DNA of 13,486 nucleotides from CAZRRV01 sp964406705 (GTDB lineage Bacteria; Bacillota; Clostridia; Oscillospirales; Acutalibacteraceae). The DNA lies in contig CAYOSS010000050.1 of the NCBI GenBank assembly GCA_964406705.1, positions 1-13,486 on the forward strand, read 5' to 3'. Below the pieces are notes generated by a model, which saw only the letters and a program-made list of their open reading frames with translations, ran no database searches and was not told where the DNA came from. The stretch's first letter is position 1, and each line of letters opens with the position of its first letter. Of this stretch, positions 1 through 7,007 are shown piece by piece. A program made the position numbers and the translations under genes.

Positions 1-63
1 CGTCGGACTATCCTATAAACCACCGCGCTTCCGGGGTGGGGATTGCCAGTACCCCGGGCTATC

Positions 64-329
64 CCTTGCGCAAGCAGGCTTCCGGGCTCCTCGGTGGGGC
101 TCCTCACACACCCGCGAGCCTACCCGAACAGGCGGGCAAAACCTACCCGGAAACGCCGCGCCCTGAACGATAGCGGCGAGCCGCCCCCGAACCTGCGAGC
201 CTTTTGTACCGGGCTCGGCAAGCCCTGAACGACCCCGGCGGGGCCCCGGACCTGGCGTCGGCGGGACCTCCGGGCTATCCTCGTAGGCACAAGGACCGCC
301 GTGCAAGTGGCGGCTACCCCCAAACTACT
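64..329. repeat. Long direct repeat, copy 1
   Basis: This stretch aligns with 484-808. Shared landmarks, in order, are CCGCGAGCCTACCC, GGCAAAA, TACCCGGA, AGCGGCGAGCCG, GAACCTGCGAGCC, TACCGGGCTCGG, GGCGGGA, CTCCGGGC and GTGGCGGCTACCCCCAAAC. The copies differ by substitutions and small indels, so the duplication is not recent. No coding frame is conserved between them. Confidence 0.8.
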
Positions 330-374
330 CAGCGTTCGGCGTTGGAGTAAGCCGGTCCGCCTGAACTTCTTTTC

Positions 375-429
375 TGTCCGCTTTTCTTCTTTCAGCCGCG
401 CCCGTCGGCGCAGAGAAGAAAAGCGGACA
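375..429. repeat. Perfect 16-bp inverted repeat (hairpin)
   Basis: Arm TGTCCGCTTTTCTTCT (375-390) is exactly complementary to 414-429, with a 23-nt loop. One strand of each arm is polypyrimidine-rich. It sits in the gap between the two copies of the long direct repeat. The hairpin at 916-980 has a related CTTTTCTTTT arm and follows copy 2, so hairpin and repeat may be parts of one repeated module. It lacks a clear T-tract, so it is not called a terminator. Confidence 0.8.
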
Positions 430-483
430 TCGTTCCCCCTCGGCGCAGTCGGGGAGAAAGCAAACTGCCCTCGCGTAGCGAGC

Positions 484-808
484 AGTAGCCCCCGGGCTCC
501 TGGCGGGGGCCTCCTGCACTCCCGCGAGCCTACCCAAACCGGCAGGCAAAAGCTACCCGGAGGCAGCGAACCCATATCGTTATCGTCGAGGCGCCCCGAA
601 CCGGCAGGCAAAAGCCACCCGGAAGCGCCAAGCCCAAATCGTCAGCGGCGAGCCGCCCCGAACCTGCGAGCCTTTGTACCGGGCTCGGTAAGCCCGGAAT
701 GAACCCGGCGGGACCCCGGAGCCGGCGTTGGCGGGATCTCCGGGCATTCCCCGCGTCAGCGAGCGCAAGAGCCGCCGTGCAGGTGGCGGCTACCCCCAAA
801 CCACTCGG
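484..808. repeat. Long direct repeat, copy 2, with internal 62-bp duplication
   Basis: This is the second copy of the repeat at 64-329. It is longer because a segment starting near 537 (AACCGGCAGGCAAAAG) recurs near 599, an offset of 62 bp, in diverged form. A short GCCCCC/GGGGGC stem lies at 488-510. The alignment ends with GTGGCGGCTACCCCCAAAC near 801. Confidence 0.75.
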
Positions 809-915
809 GTGAGGGCGTCACCAGATAGCTTCCGGGAACCGCTCAGCCCATCGGCTGCGAGCTATCAGAATAACTCGGTTAAGGTATAGCGCGTGAGCTC
901 CTTTTCTTTTGCGAA

Positions 916-980
916 GCTTTTCTTTTACCTCTCTCCCACTCTTCCGGTATGTTGCCGCGGGGAGAGAGGAAAAGAAAAGC
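916..980. repeat. Long inverted repeat (hairpin) near the topoisomerase promoter
   Basis: Arms at 916-937 and 960-980 pair over about 21 bp with a single unpaired base, leaving a 22-nt loop. The left arm contains GCTTTTCTTTT and the right arm AAAGAAAAGC. The element resembles the hairpin at 375-429 in composition and in its place after a repeat copy. Its function is unknown. Confidence 0.75.
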
Positions 981-989
981 GTCGATTGC

Positions 990-1014
990 GAGAAAAAACC
1001 ACTCGGGTTTTCTC
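990..1014. repeat. Short A/T-stem hairpin
   Basis: GAGAAAAAACC (990-1000) and GGGTTTTCTC (1005-1014) can pair with one bulge around a four-base loop. It could act as a weak transcription end point upstream of the topoisomerase promoter, but there is no defined T-run after the stem and no gene ending just before it. Confidence 0.35.
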
Positions 1015-1074
1015 CCAGTAGGGAACAGACCGGCTCACCCGGACCACGCGGAGTAAGACTGACGGTATCACTAA

Positions 1075-1120
1075 GGCTCCCCCGCGAAGCGGGAAGAAGC
1101 CCCCGGACCCGGACGGAGCC
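1075..1120 (-). repeat. Dispersed repeat R, reverse-oriented copy
   Basis: The minus strand reads GGCTCCGTCCGGGTCCGGGG and continues through a GCTTCTTCCCGCTTCGCGGG-like half. This matches the tandem units at 9503-9741 and the copy at 13303-13345 in sequence and length (about 46 bp). It shows the family lies in both orientations and in three separate intergenic regions. Confidence 0.7.
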
Positions 1121-1150
1121 GGGAAAGCCCACGGCCGCCGCCGTTCCCCC

Positions 1151-1179
1151 TTGCAATACGCGCCGGGATGTGCTATAAT
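1151..1179 (+). promoter_or_regulatory. Sigma-A-type promoter of the topoisomerase operon
   Basis: TTGCAA (1151-1156), a 17-bp spacer and TATAAT (1174-1179), with TGC just before the -10 as an extended -10 element. Transcription should begin near 1186, giving a leader of about 50 nt before the ParE-like start. The next gene downstream in this orientation is at 1236. Confidence 0.85.
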
Positions 1180-1235
1180 CAGACTGTGGGGCGCGGGGAA
1201 ACGCCCGCGACTTTCCGGGCTGCGAGGAGGATACA

Positions 1236-3212
1236 ATGCCAAAAACCGGCAAGGATTACACAAACGAGAGCATCTCGTCGCTGAAAGGCGCCGACAGGGT
1301 GCGCCTTCGCCCCGGGGTGATTTTCGGCTCGGACGGGCTCGAGGGCTGCGAGCATTCCATATTCGAGATAATCTCCAACGCCATCGACGAGGCGAGGGCG
1401 GGTTACGGCAACCGCGTCCTTGTCACCCGGTACCGCGACGCTTCGGTCGAGGTGCAGGATTTCGCGCGGGGCATCCCGGTGGACTACAACCAAAACGAGA
1501 AACGCTTCAACTGGGAGCTGCTCTTCTGCGAGATGTACGCCGGGGGCAAATACGCCGACGGGAATTACTCCTACTCACTGGGGCTGAACGGGCTGGGCCT
1601 TTGCGCCACGCAGTACGCTTCAGAGTATATGGATGTGGAGGTCAAGCGGGACGGCTTCCGCTACACCCTCCGCTTCGAGCGCGGGGAGAACGTCGGCGGT
1701 CTCCACAAGGAGCCGTACTCCGGGCGCGACACCGGCACCAAGATCCGCTGGAAGCCGGACCTCGCCGTGTTCACCGACATCGACGTCCCCCGGGAATACT
1801 TCTTCGACGCGCTGAAGCGGCAGGCCGTGGTGAACGGGGGGTTGAAGTTCGTCTACCGCGAGGAGGAGGAGAGCGGGCGCTTCTTCGAGCAAACCTTCTG
1901 CTACCCCGACGGGATCAAGGGCTACATAGAGGAATTGGCGGGCGAGGACGCCCTCGCCCCTCCGCGCTACTGGTCGGGGGAGCGGATGGGGCGCGATCGC
2001 CCGGATAAGCCGGAGTACAAGGTCAAAATGGAGGTCGCTCTCGCCTTCTCCAACAAGGTGCAGCTGAAGGAATACTACCACAACTCAAGCTGGCTGGAGC
2101 ACGGGGGAGCGCCGGACAGAGCCGCGCGCGCCGCCCTCACCTACGCCGTGGACCAGTATCTCCGGCAAAACGGGAAATACCAGAAAAACGAGAGCAAAGT
2201 GGGCTTCTCAGACATAGAGGAGTGCCTGGTGCTCTGCGTTTCCTCCTTCTCCACCGTGACGTCTTACGAGAACCAGACAAAGAAGAGCATTACCAACAAG
2301 TTTATCGGGGACGCGCTCACGGATTTCCTCAAGGAGAACCTGGCGGTCTACTTCATCGAGAACCGCGCCGACGCCGAGCGGATAACCGACCAGATATTGG
2401 TCAACAAGCGCAGCCGGGAGAGGTCCGAGCGGGAAAGGCTGAGCCTTAAGAAGGCCCTCTCGGTGAGCTCCGACCCGCTCGCCAAGGTGCAGAAGTTCGT
2501 GGACTGCCGCAGCCGGGACGTCTCTCAAAGGGAGCTCTTCATAGTGGAGGGGGACTCGGCGCTCGGCTCGGTGAAGCTCGCCCGCTCGGCGGAGTTCCAG
2601 GCCATAATCCCGGTGCGGGGGAAGATCCTCAACTGCCTTAAGGCGGAATACGGGAAAATCTTCAAGAACGACATAATCACCGACCTCATCAAGGTCCTCG
2701 GCTGCGGGGTGGAGACGCGCACCAAGGCGACGAAGGACTTCCCGCCTTTCAGCATAAAGAACCTGCGCTGGAGTAAGATAATCCTCTGCACCGACGCGGA
2801 CGTGGACGGCTTCCAGATACGCACCCTGATCCTCACTATGCTCTACCGCCTCACCCCCTCGCTGATAACAGAGGGCAAAGTTTTCATAGCCGAGACCCCT
2901 CTATACGAGATCACCACCAAATCCAAGACCTACTTTGCCTACGACGACGCGGAGAAAAGGGAAATCCTGGAAATGATTGCGGGCGAGAAGCATACCATCC
3001 AGCGCTCCAAGGGGCTCGGCGAGAACCAGCCGGATATGATGAGCCTCACCACTATGAACCCCGCCACCCGGCGGCTCATCCGGGTGATGCCCGACGACGC
3101 GGAGCACACCGCCGAGCTGTTCGACCTGCTGTTGGGGGACAACCTGCAGGGAAGAAAAGATTTCATCGCCGAAAACGGGTACCTTTACCTGGACGAGGCG
3201 GACGTCAGTTAG
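1236..3212 (+). CDS. parE: Divergent type IIA topoisomerase ATPase subunit (ParE/GyrB-like)
   Basis: This is the ATP-hydrolysing subunit of a type IIA topoisomerase, acting with the ParC-like product to relax or unlink DNA. At 658 residues it matches ParE and lacks the GyrB insertion seen in some proteobacteria. The GHKL ATPase domain shows E44, N48 and D51 in EIISNAIDEA and D75/G79 in DFARGIP. The ATP lid reads AGGKYADGNYSYSLGLNGLG, where GyrB and ParE usually have GGLHGVG. The TOPRIM domain has IVEGDSALGS (E438) and DADVD (D520, D522, D524). PVRGK (459-463) and QRSKGLGE (589-596) are also present. The ATG has AGGAGG (1225-1230) 5 bp upstream. Known family motifs make a topoisomerase certain; ParE rather than GyrB is inferred from length and partner. 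The lid and DxARG substitutions mark it as divergent. Confidence 0.93.
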   Translation: MPKTGKDYTNESISSLKGADRVRLRPGVIFGSDGLEGCEHSIFEIISNAIDEARAGYGNRVLVTRYRDASVEVQDFARGIPVDYNQNEKRFNWELLFCEMYAGGKYADGNYSYSLGLNGLGLCATQYASEYMDVEVKRDGFRYTLRFERGENVGGLHKEPYSGRDTGTKIRWKPDLAVFTDIDVPREYFFDALKRQAVVNGGLKFVYREEEESGRFFEQTFCYPDGIKGYIEELAGEDALAPPRYWSGERMGRDRPDKPEYKVKMEVALAFSNKVQLKEYYHNSSWLEHGGAPDRAARAALTYAVDQYLRQNGKYQKNESKVGFSDIEECLVLCVSSFSTVTSYENQTKKSITNKFIGDALTDFLKENLAVYFIENRADAERITDQILVNKRSRERSERERLSLKKALSVSSDPLAKVQKFVDCRSRDVSQRELFIVEGDSALGSVKLARSAEFQAIIPVRGKILNCLKAEYGKIFKNDIITDLIKVLGCGVETRTKATKDFPPFSIKNLRWSKIILCTDADVDGFQIRTLILTMLYRLTPSLITEGKVFIAETPLYEITTKSKTYFAYDDAEKREILEMIAGEKHTIQRSKGLGENQPDMMSLTTMNPATRRLIRVMPDDAEHTAELFDLLLGDNLQGRKDFIAENGYLYLDEADVS

Positions 3213-3221
3213 GAGCGAGAT

Positions 3222-5444
3222 ATGCCGAAACCCCGCAAAAAGAAAGAGCCCGCCTCCGAGGGAACCTCCGCCTACATAGCGGGGGCCGGCTCCGTAGTGG
3301 AGCAGCCCATCACCGAGACCCTCGAGAAAAACTATATGCCCTACGCTATGAGCGTGATCCTCTCGCGCGCGATCCCGGAGATAGACGGCTTCAAGCCCTC
3401 CCACCGCAAGCTGCTCTACACTATGTACAATATGGGGCTGCTGAACGGGGCGAGGATCAAGTCCGCCAACATAGTCGGGCGCACGATGCAGCTGAACCCC
3501 CACGGCGACGCCGCGATATACGAGACTATGGTGCGCCTCTCTGAGGGCAACGGGGCGCTGCTGCACCCGTATGTGGAGTCCAAGGGCAACTTCGGCAAAG
3601 CCTATTCCCGGGATATGGCGTACGCCGCCTCGCGGTACACCGAGGCGAAGCTCTCCCCCATTGCGGCGGAGCTGTTCCGCGACATCGACAAGGACACCGT
3701 GGATTTCACGGATAACTACGACGCCACGATGAAGGAGCCCGTCCTCCTGCCGGTACGCTTCCCCTCGGTGCTGGTCAACGCGAACACGGGGATAGCCGTC
3801 GGTATGGCGAGTTCCATTTGCCCGTTTAACTTGGAGGAAGTCTGCCGCACCGCCATTCGCCGGCTGAAAGACCCTTCGAGCGACATTATGGAGACCCTTC
3901 CCGCCCCGGATTTCCCCGGAGGAGGGGAGCTGCTCTACGACAGGGACGAGCTTCGGCGCATATACTCCACCGGGAGAGGGAGCCTTAAAATCCGCGCGGT
4001 GTGGAGCTACGACAAGGCGGCTCACTGCGTCGACATCACAGAGATCCCGCCCACCGCCACGGTGGAGGCTATAATCGAGAAAACGGTTGACCTTATCAAG
4101 CAAAAGAAGATCACCGAGATAGCGGATATTCGCGACGAAACGGACCTGCGGGGCCTCAAGATCACCGTCGACTTAAAGCGCGGCGCCGACCCGGAGGCGC
4201 TGATGCGCCGGCTTACGCGCCTGACCCCGCTTGAGGACACCTTCGCCTGCAACTTCAACATACTGATAGCAGGCTCCCCGCGCGTGATGGGCGTGGGGGA
4301 GATACTCGACGAGTGGCTGGCGTTCCGCGAGGAGTGCGTAAAACGGCGGGTCTACCACGACTTGCAGCGGGCCAAGGAGCGCCGCCACCTGCTGTACGGG
4401 CTAAAGGAGATACTTCTCGATATCGACAAGGCTATAAAGATAGTCCGCGAGACGGCGGAGGAGAAGGACGTCGTCCCAAACCTGATGATAGGCTTCGGGA
4501 TAGACGAGACCCAGGCGGAGTACGTGGCGGAAATCAAGCTGCGCCACCTCAACAGGGAGTACATCTTGGCGCGGCTCGACGATATAGAGAGCCTGGAGCG
4601 GGAAATAGCGGATTTGGAGGATATCTTAGCGAAAAAGCGGCGCGTCCGCTCGATTATCGCGGGGGAGTTGGAGGAGATAATCAAAAAGTACTCCCAGGCT
4701 CGGCGCACCCGGATTTGCTACGCACCGGCATCCGAGCCGCCCGAGGAGGAGAGCCCGCCCGGCTACCCCGTGAGGGTCTTCTTCACGAGCGAGGGGTACT
4801 TCAAAAAGATAACCCCGCAGTCGCTGCGTATGAGTGGGGAGCAGCGGCTGAAGGAGGGCGACAGGGTCACGACGGAGCTCGACACACCGAGCGACGCGGA
4901 GCTGCTCTTCTTCACAGACAAATGCCGGGTCTACAAGTGCCGCGCGGACGACTTCCCCGACACAAAGGCCAGCGCGATGGGCGATTACGTCCCCGCGAAG
5001 CTCGGTATGGAGGACGGGGAACGCGCCGTGGGTATGGCGGTCACGTCGGATTACTCGGGGCACCTGCTGTTTGTGTACGAGAACGGGCGGGTCGCGAAAG
5101 TCCCGCTCTCGGCGTACTCCACAAAGACCAACCGCCGCAAGCTGCTGAACGCCTACTGCGATAAGTTCCCGCTCCTCACGGTGCTGCAGTTAGCGGGCGA
5201 GCGCGAGCTGCTGCTGCGCTCCTCCGGGGGGAGAATGCTGCTTGTCGCCACGTCGGCTATCCCGGAAAAGGTCACCAAGGACTCCTCAGGCGTCGCGGTA
5301 ATGACCCAAAAGAAGAACGCCAAAGTGGTAGACGCCGGCTTCTACGAGGAGGGATCCCTCGGGAAACCCGAGCGCTACAGGGTCCGCACCCTGCCCGCCG
5401 CGGGGAGCCTCCCCTCCCCCGCCGAGCAGATGACGCTGTTATAA
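3222..5444 (+). CDS. parC: Divergent type IIA topoisomerase DNA-cleaving subunit (ParC/GyrA-like)
   Basis: This is the DNA breakage-reunion subunit paired with the preceding gene. Of 740 residues, about 31-500 form the winged-helix, tower and coiled-coil core, and about 515-725 look like a beta-pinwheel C-terminal domain. The catalytic tyrosine is Y139 in AASRYTEAK. The quinolone-determining segment reads NPHGDAAIYE: Ala97 replaces the usual Ser (GyrA Ser83, ParC Ser80) while Glu101 keeps the acidic position. The first His of HPHGD is Asn92. I find no QRRGGKG-type GyrA box, which favours a ParC-like relaxing or decatenating enzyme over a gyrase. The start follows the ParE-like stop by 9 bp, and its AGGAG (3211-3215) overlaps that stop, suggesting coupled translation. 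ParC versus a gyrase-like paralog cannot be settled from the window alone. Confidence 0.92.
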   Translation: MPKPRKKKEPASEGTSAYIAGAGSVVEQPITETLEKNYMPYAMSVILSRAIPEIDGFKPSHRKLLYTMYNMGLLNGARIKSANIVGRTMQLNPHGDAAIYETMVRLSEGNGALLHPYVESKGNFGKAYSRDMAYAASRYTEAKLSPIAAELFRDIDKDTVDFTDNYDATMKEPVLLPVRFPSVLVNANTGIAVGMASSICPFNLEEVCRTAIRRLKDPSSDIMETLPAPDFPGGGELLYDRDELRRIYSTGRGSLKIRAVWSYDKAAHCVDITEIPPTATVEAIIEKTVDLIKQKKITEIADIRDETDLRGLKITVDLKRGADPEALMRRLTRLTPLEDTFACNFNILIAGSPRVMGVGEILDEWLAFREECVKRRVYHDLQRAKERRHLLYGLKEILLDIDKAIKIVRETAEEKDVVPNLMIGFGIDETQAEYVAEIKLRHLNREYILARLDDIESLEREIADLEDILAKKRRVRSIIAGELEEIIKKYSQARRTRICYAPASEPPEEESPPGYPVRVFFTSEGYFKKITPQSLRMSGEQRLKEGDRVTTELDTPSDAELLFFTDKCRVYKCRADDFPDTKASAMGDYVPAKLGMEDGERAVGMAVTSDYSGHLLFVYENGRVAKVPLSAYSTKTNRRKLLNAYCDKFPLLTVLQLAGERELLLRSSGGRMLLVATSAIPEKVTKDSSGVAVMTQKKNAKVVDAGFYEEGSLGKPERYRVRTLPAAGSLPSPAEQMTLL

Positions 5445-5451
5445 GCAAGAA

Positions 5452-5473
5452 GCCGGGGAACAGCCGCCCCGGC
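5452..5473 (-). terminator. GC-rich hairpin after the topoisomerase operon
   Basis: GCCGGGG (5452-5458) pairs with CCCCGGC (5467-5473) around an 8-nt loop, just after the ParC-like stop. The plus strand has no T-run after the stem. The minus strand continues TTCTTGCTT, so the better terminator-like reading is leftward. It may still mark the 3' end of the rightward operon. Confidence 0.45.
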
Positions 5474-5488
5474 ACGGCAATCTCAAAA

Positions 5489-5505
5489 GGCGGGAAACCC
5501 CCGCC
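5489..5505 (-). terminator. GC-rich hairpin with T-run on the minus strand
   Basis: GGCGGG (5489-5494) and CCCGCC (5500-5505) form a perfect stem with a 5-nt loop. On the minus strand the stem is followed by TTTTGAG, a short T-run. It could stop transcription coming leftward from the corA side. Confidence 0.45.
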
Positions 5506-5543
5506 GAACGGATAACGCCGCTATAGACAGAGGCAAACAAAAA

Positions 5544-5562
5544 CCGGGGGCGATACCCCCGG
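5544..5562 (-). terminator. Rho-independent-type terminator reading leftward
   Basis: CCGGGGG (5544-5550) and CCCCCGG (5556-5562) form a perfect 7-bp stem with loop CGATA. On the minus strand the stem is followed directly by TTTTTGTTTG, the classic intrinsic-terminator layout. On the plus strand it is followed by GCGCGATAATTTC, a much weaker tail. The only leftward genes upstream of it are the fumarase beta to corA operon, whose last gene ends at 6028. Confidence 0.6.
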
Positions 5563-5595
5563 GCGCGATAATTTCAAAAAGGAGATGAGCAAGCT

Positions 5596-5727
5596 TTGAG
5601 CAAAGAGGACAAGGAGAACAGAGAGGGCAAACGGTCCGTCAGGCGGGAAGTGATACGCTGGGCGGCGATAATCCTCGCCGTGGCGCTGATAATCGGCTTT
5701 ATCGTGGGGCCGCTGCTCTATAGCTGA
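5596..5727 (+). CDS. Probable small single-pass membrane protein (43 aa)
   Basis: A TTG start opens a 43-residue frame with a charged N-terminus (SKEDKENREGKRSVRREV) and one hydrophobic helix at about residues 22-42 (WAAIILAVALIIGFIVGPLL). The basic segment before the helix predicts the N-terminus in the cytoplasm. AGGAG (5580-5584) lies 11 nt upstream, slightly far. An ATG directly after it encodes only MSKL and stops, and TGAGCAA is duplicated across the two possible starts. The pattern of basic residues, Trp and hydrophobic helix recalls the N-terminal anchor of signal peptidase I, but no catalytic domain follows. I do not recognise the protein. It has no obvious promoter of its own and may be read from the topoisomerase operon. 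Hydrophobicity and the ribosome binding site support a real gene; length and start codon leave doubt. Confidence 0.5.
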   Translation: MSKEDKENREGKRSVRREVIRWAAIILAVALIIGFIVGPLLYS

Positions 5728-5810
5728 CGGGCGACCGGCACGGCGGCCCCGCCCCGCTCCCTCGCGGACAAAACTGTTCCGGCGGAGACGCTCCGGCCCA
5801 TCGCCCCGCC

Positions 5811-5936
5811 TGTGACGGGAATCCCGCGTGTAACGGGAATCCCGCGCGTGACTGGAATCCCACGCGTGACGGGAATCCCGCGTGTAAAGAAAATCCCGCG
5901 TGTAACGGAAATCCCGCCTATGACGGAGCCCCGCGC
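5811..5936. repeat. Seven tandem 18-bp units
   Basis: The unit TGTRACGGGAATCCCGCG is repeated head to tail seven times (starts 5811, 5829, 5847, 5865, 5883, 5901, 5919). The outer copies are more diverged. Each unit carries GGGAATCCC, palindromic apart from its central base. Because 18 is a multiple of three, the minus strand stays open as a hexapeptide repeat, but no start site or gene context supports translation. The array lies between the convergent small gene and corA. Confidence 0.85.
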
Positions 5937-5953
5937 GGCGGCTTGACCCGCCC

Positions 5954-6018
5954 GTACCCGGGACGTCCCGGCGACGCTCCCCGCCTGTTCCCGGGGCGCC
6001 CCGGCGTCGCTCACGCCT
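5954..6018. repeat. 33-bp tandem duplication with palindromic cores
   Basis: Two adjacent copies, 5954-5986 and 5987-6018, share a GTNCCCGGG to CGCCT framework. Each holds a perfect 14-bp palindrome: CCGGGACGTCCCGG (5958-5971) and CCGGGGCGCCCCGG (5991-6004). These palindromes differ at two positions that pair with each other, so both remain perfect. The copies lie just downstream of corA on its strand and could be 3'-end hairpins for that operon, although no T-run follows. Confidence 0.75.
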
Positions 6019-6027
6019 ATTCCCCGC

Positions 6028-6966
6028 CTACTTAAACAGCCCCTTCGCTATGAATATGGCCGTGACGCCGGCGGTGAGGAGCACCGCCAAAAGTATCGGC
6101 ACGACTATGGTGGACGCTCCCGGCAGCCCCAAGTCGCCTATGTTCATCCCGTAGAAACTGAATATCATCGTGGGGATAGACATCACAAGGGTCAGCGAGG
6201 TCAGCACCTTCATCACTATGTTGAGGTTGTTGGATATCAGCGAGGCGAAGGCGTCCATAGTGCCGCTCAGGATGTTGAGGTAGATGTTACACATCTCCAG
6301 CGCCTGGCGAAGCTCTATCATCACGTCCTCGAGAAAATCGCGGTCCTCGTCGTAGAGCTTGATGAAGCTGTTCTTGGCTATCTTGTTGAGGGTGAGCTCG
6401 TTCGCCTTGAGGGAAGTCTGGAAATAGACCAGCGCTTTCTCGTAATCAAGCATATCCGTGAGCTCTTTGTTGCGCATTGAGCGGCGCAGCTTCATCTCGA
6501 GCTCGGTGGTGCAGCGGTCAATGCTCTTTAGGCAGGCGAGGTAGCCTTGCGTCGCCCGCATCAGTATCTGGAGGACGAACTTGGTGCGGAAGGCGGTGTT
6601 GACGTTCTTCACCCGCCCCGCCGCGAAGTCCTCTATCAGAGTATTCTCCCGCAGCGACACGGTGACGGCGTTGCGCTCGGTAATTATAATACCTATAGGC
6701 ATAGTGGAATATACCTGCTTCCGGCTCTCGTCAACGGTCACATAGGGGATATCCACCACGATGAGCCGGGCGGTGTCGTCGCTCTCGATATGGGAGGACT
6801 CCTCCTCGTCCAGCGACGCGCTGAGGAACTCCCTCGGTATATCCAAATTGTCCAACAGCCACTCGGTTTCCGTCGCGTCCGGGGCGATGACGTCGATCCA
6901 GCACCCGGGCTCGTTCTGGGGGATCTCGCGAAGCACCCCCTCGGCGGACTTAAAGAAACGTACCAT
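6028..6966 (-). CDS. corA: CorA-family Mg2+ transporter
   Basis: This is a pentameric inner-membrane channel for Mg2+ or other divalent cations. The 312-residue product has a large cytoplasmic N-terminal domain with a long helical region (about 125-250). Two C-terminal membrane helices follow (about 253-272 and 284-306), separated by the signature YGMN (G273, M274, N275). The loop after GMN reads IGDLGLPGA and lacks the MPEL sequence of enterobacterial CorA, as in many clostridial members. The ATG at 6966 is chosen because GGGAGG lies 9 nt upstream and the protein then begins MVRFFKS, as in relatives. A longer in-frame start at 7068 would run into hslO. It is the last gene of the leftward operon, 41 bp after hslO. 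Confidence 0.93.
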   Translation of the reverse strand: MVRFFKSAEGVLREIPQNEPGCWIDVIAPDATETEWLLDNLDIPREFLSASLDEEESSHIESDDTARLIVVDIPYVTVDESRKQVYSTMPIGIIITERNAVTVSLRENTLIEDFAAGRVKNVNTAFRTKFVLQILMRATQGYLACLKSIDRCTTELEMKLRRSMRNKELTDMLDYEKALVYFQTSLKANELTLNKIAKNSFIKLYDEDRDFLEDVMIELRQALEMCNIYLNILSGTMDAFASLISNNLNIVMKVLTSLTLVMSIPTMIFSFYGMNIGDLGLPGASTIVVPILLAVLLTAGVTAIFIAKGLFK

Positions 6967-7007
6967 CCTGAAACGCCTCCCGTCATACGTCGGCGGGGGG
7001 CGGCGCG

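Larger units (their letters stand above)
1..1150. other. Gene-free, repeat-rich intergenic region
   Basis: I see no credible gene here. The open frames are short, overlap on both strands, lack ribosome binding sites and are rich in Arg, Pro and Gly, as expected from random GC-rich DNA. What the region does hold is listed separately: a long direct repeat pair, two long hairpins, a third short hairpin and one reverse-oriented copy of the dispersed repeat found near 9500 and 13300. No tRNA or rRNA was recognised. Confidence 0.7.

Noticed and set aside
1..1150. tRNA, rRNA or small-RNA genes in the upstream region
   Set aside because: No cloverleaf with TTC-loop and CCA-proximal stem, and no rRNA-conserved strings, could be found by eye.
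2901..4103. 400-codon minus-strand open frame
   Set aside because: It lies across the strongly supported ParE-like and ParC-like genes, has no family motifs, and is explained by GC-rich codon bias on the opposite strand.
5596..5727. Truncated signal peptidase I
   Set aside because: Only the general pattern of a basic segment plus one helix matches; no Ser or Lys catalytic motifs follow in any frame, so the link is kept as a resemblance only.
5811..5936. Possible CRISPR array or repetitive protein (hexapeptide RGIPVT repeat on the minus strand)
   Set aside because: Units are contiguous 18-mers without spacers, and the open minus-strand frame follows only from 18 being a multiple of three. 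No ribosome binding site or family match supports it.
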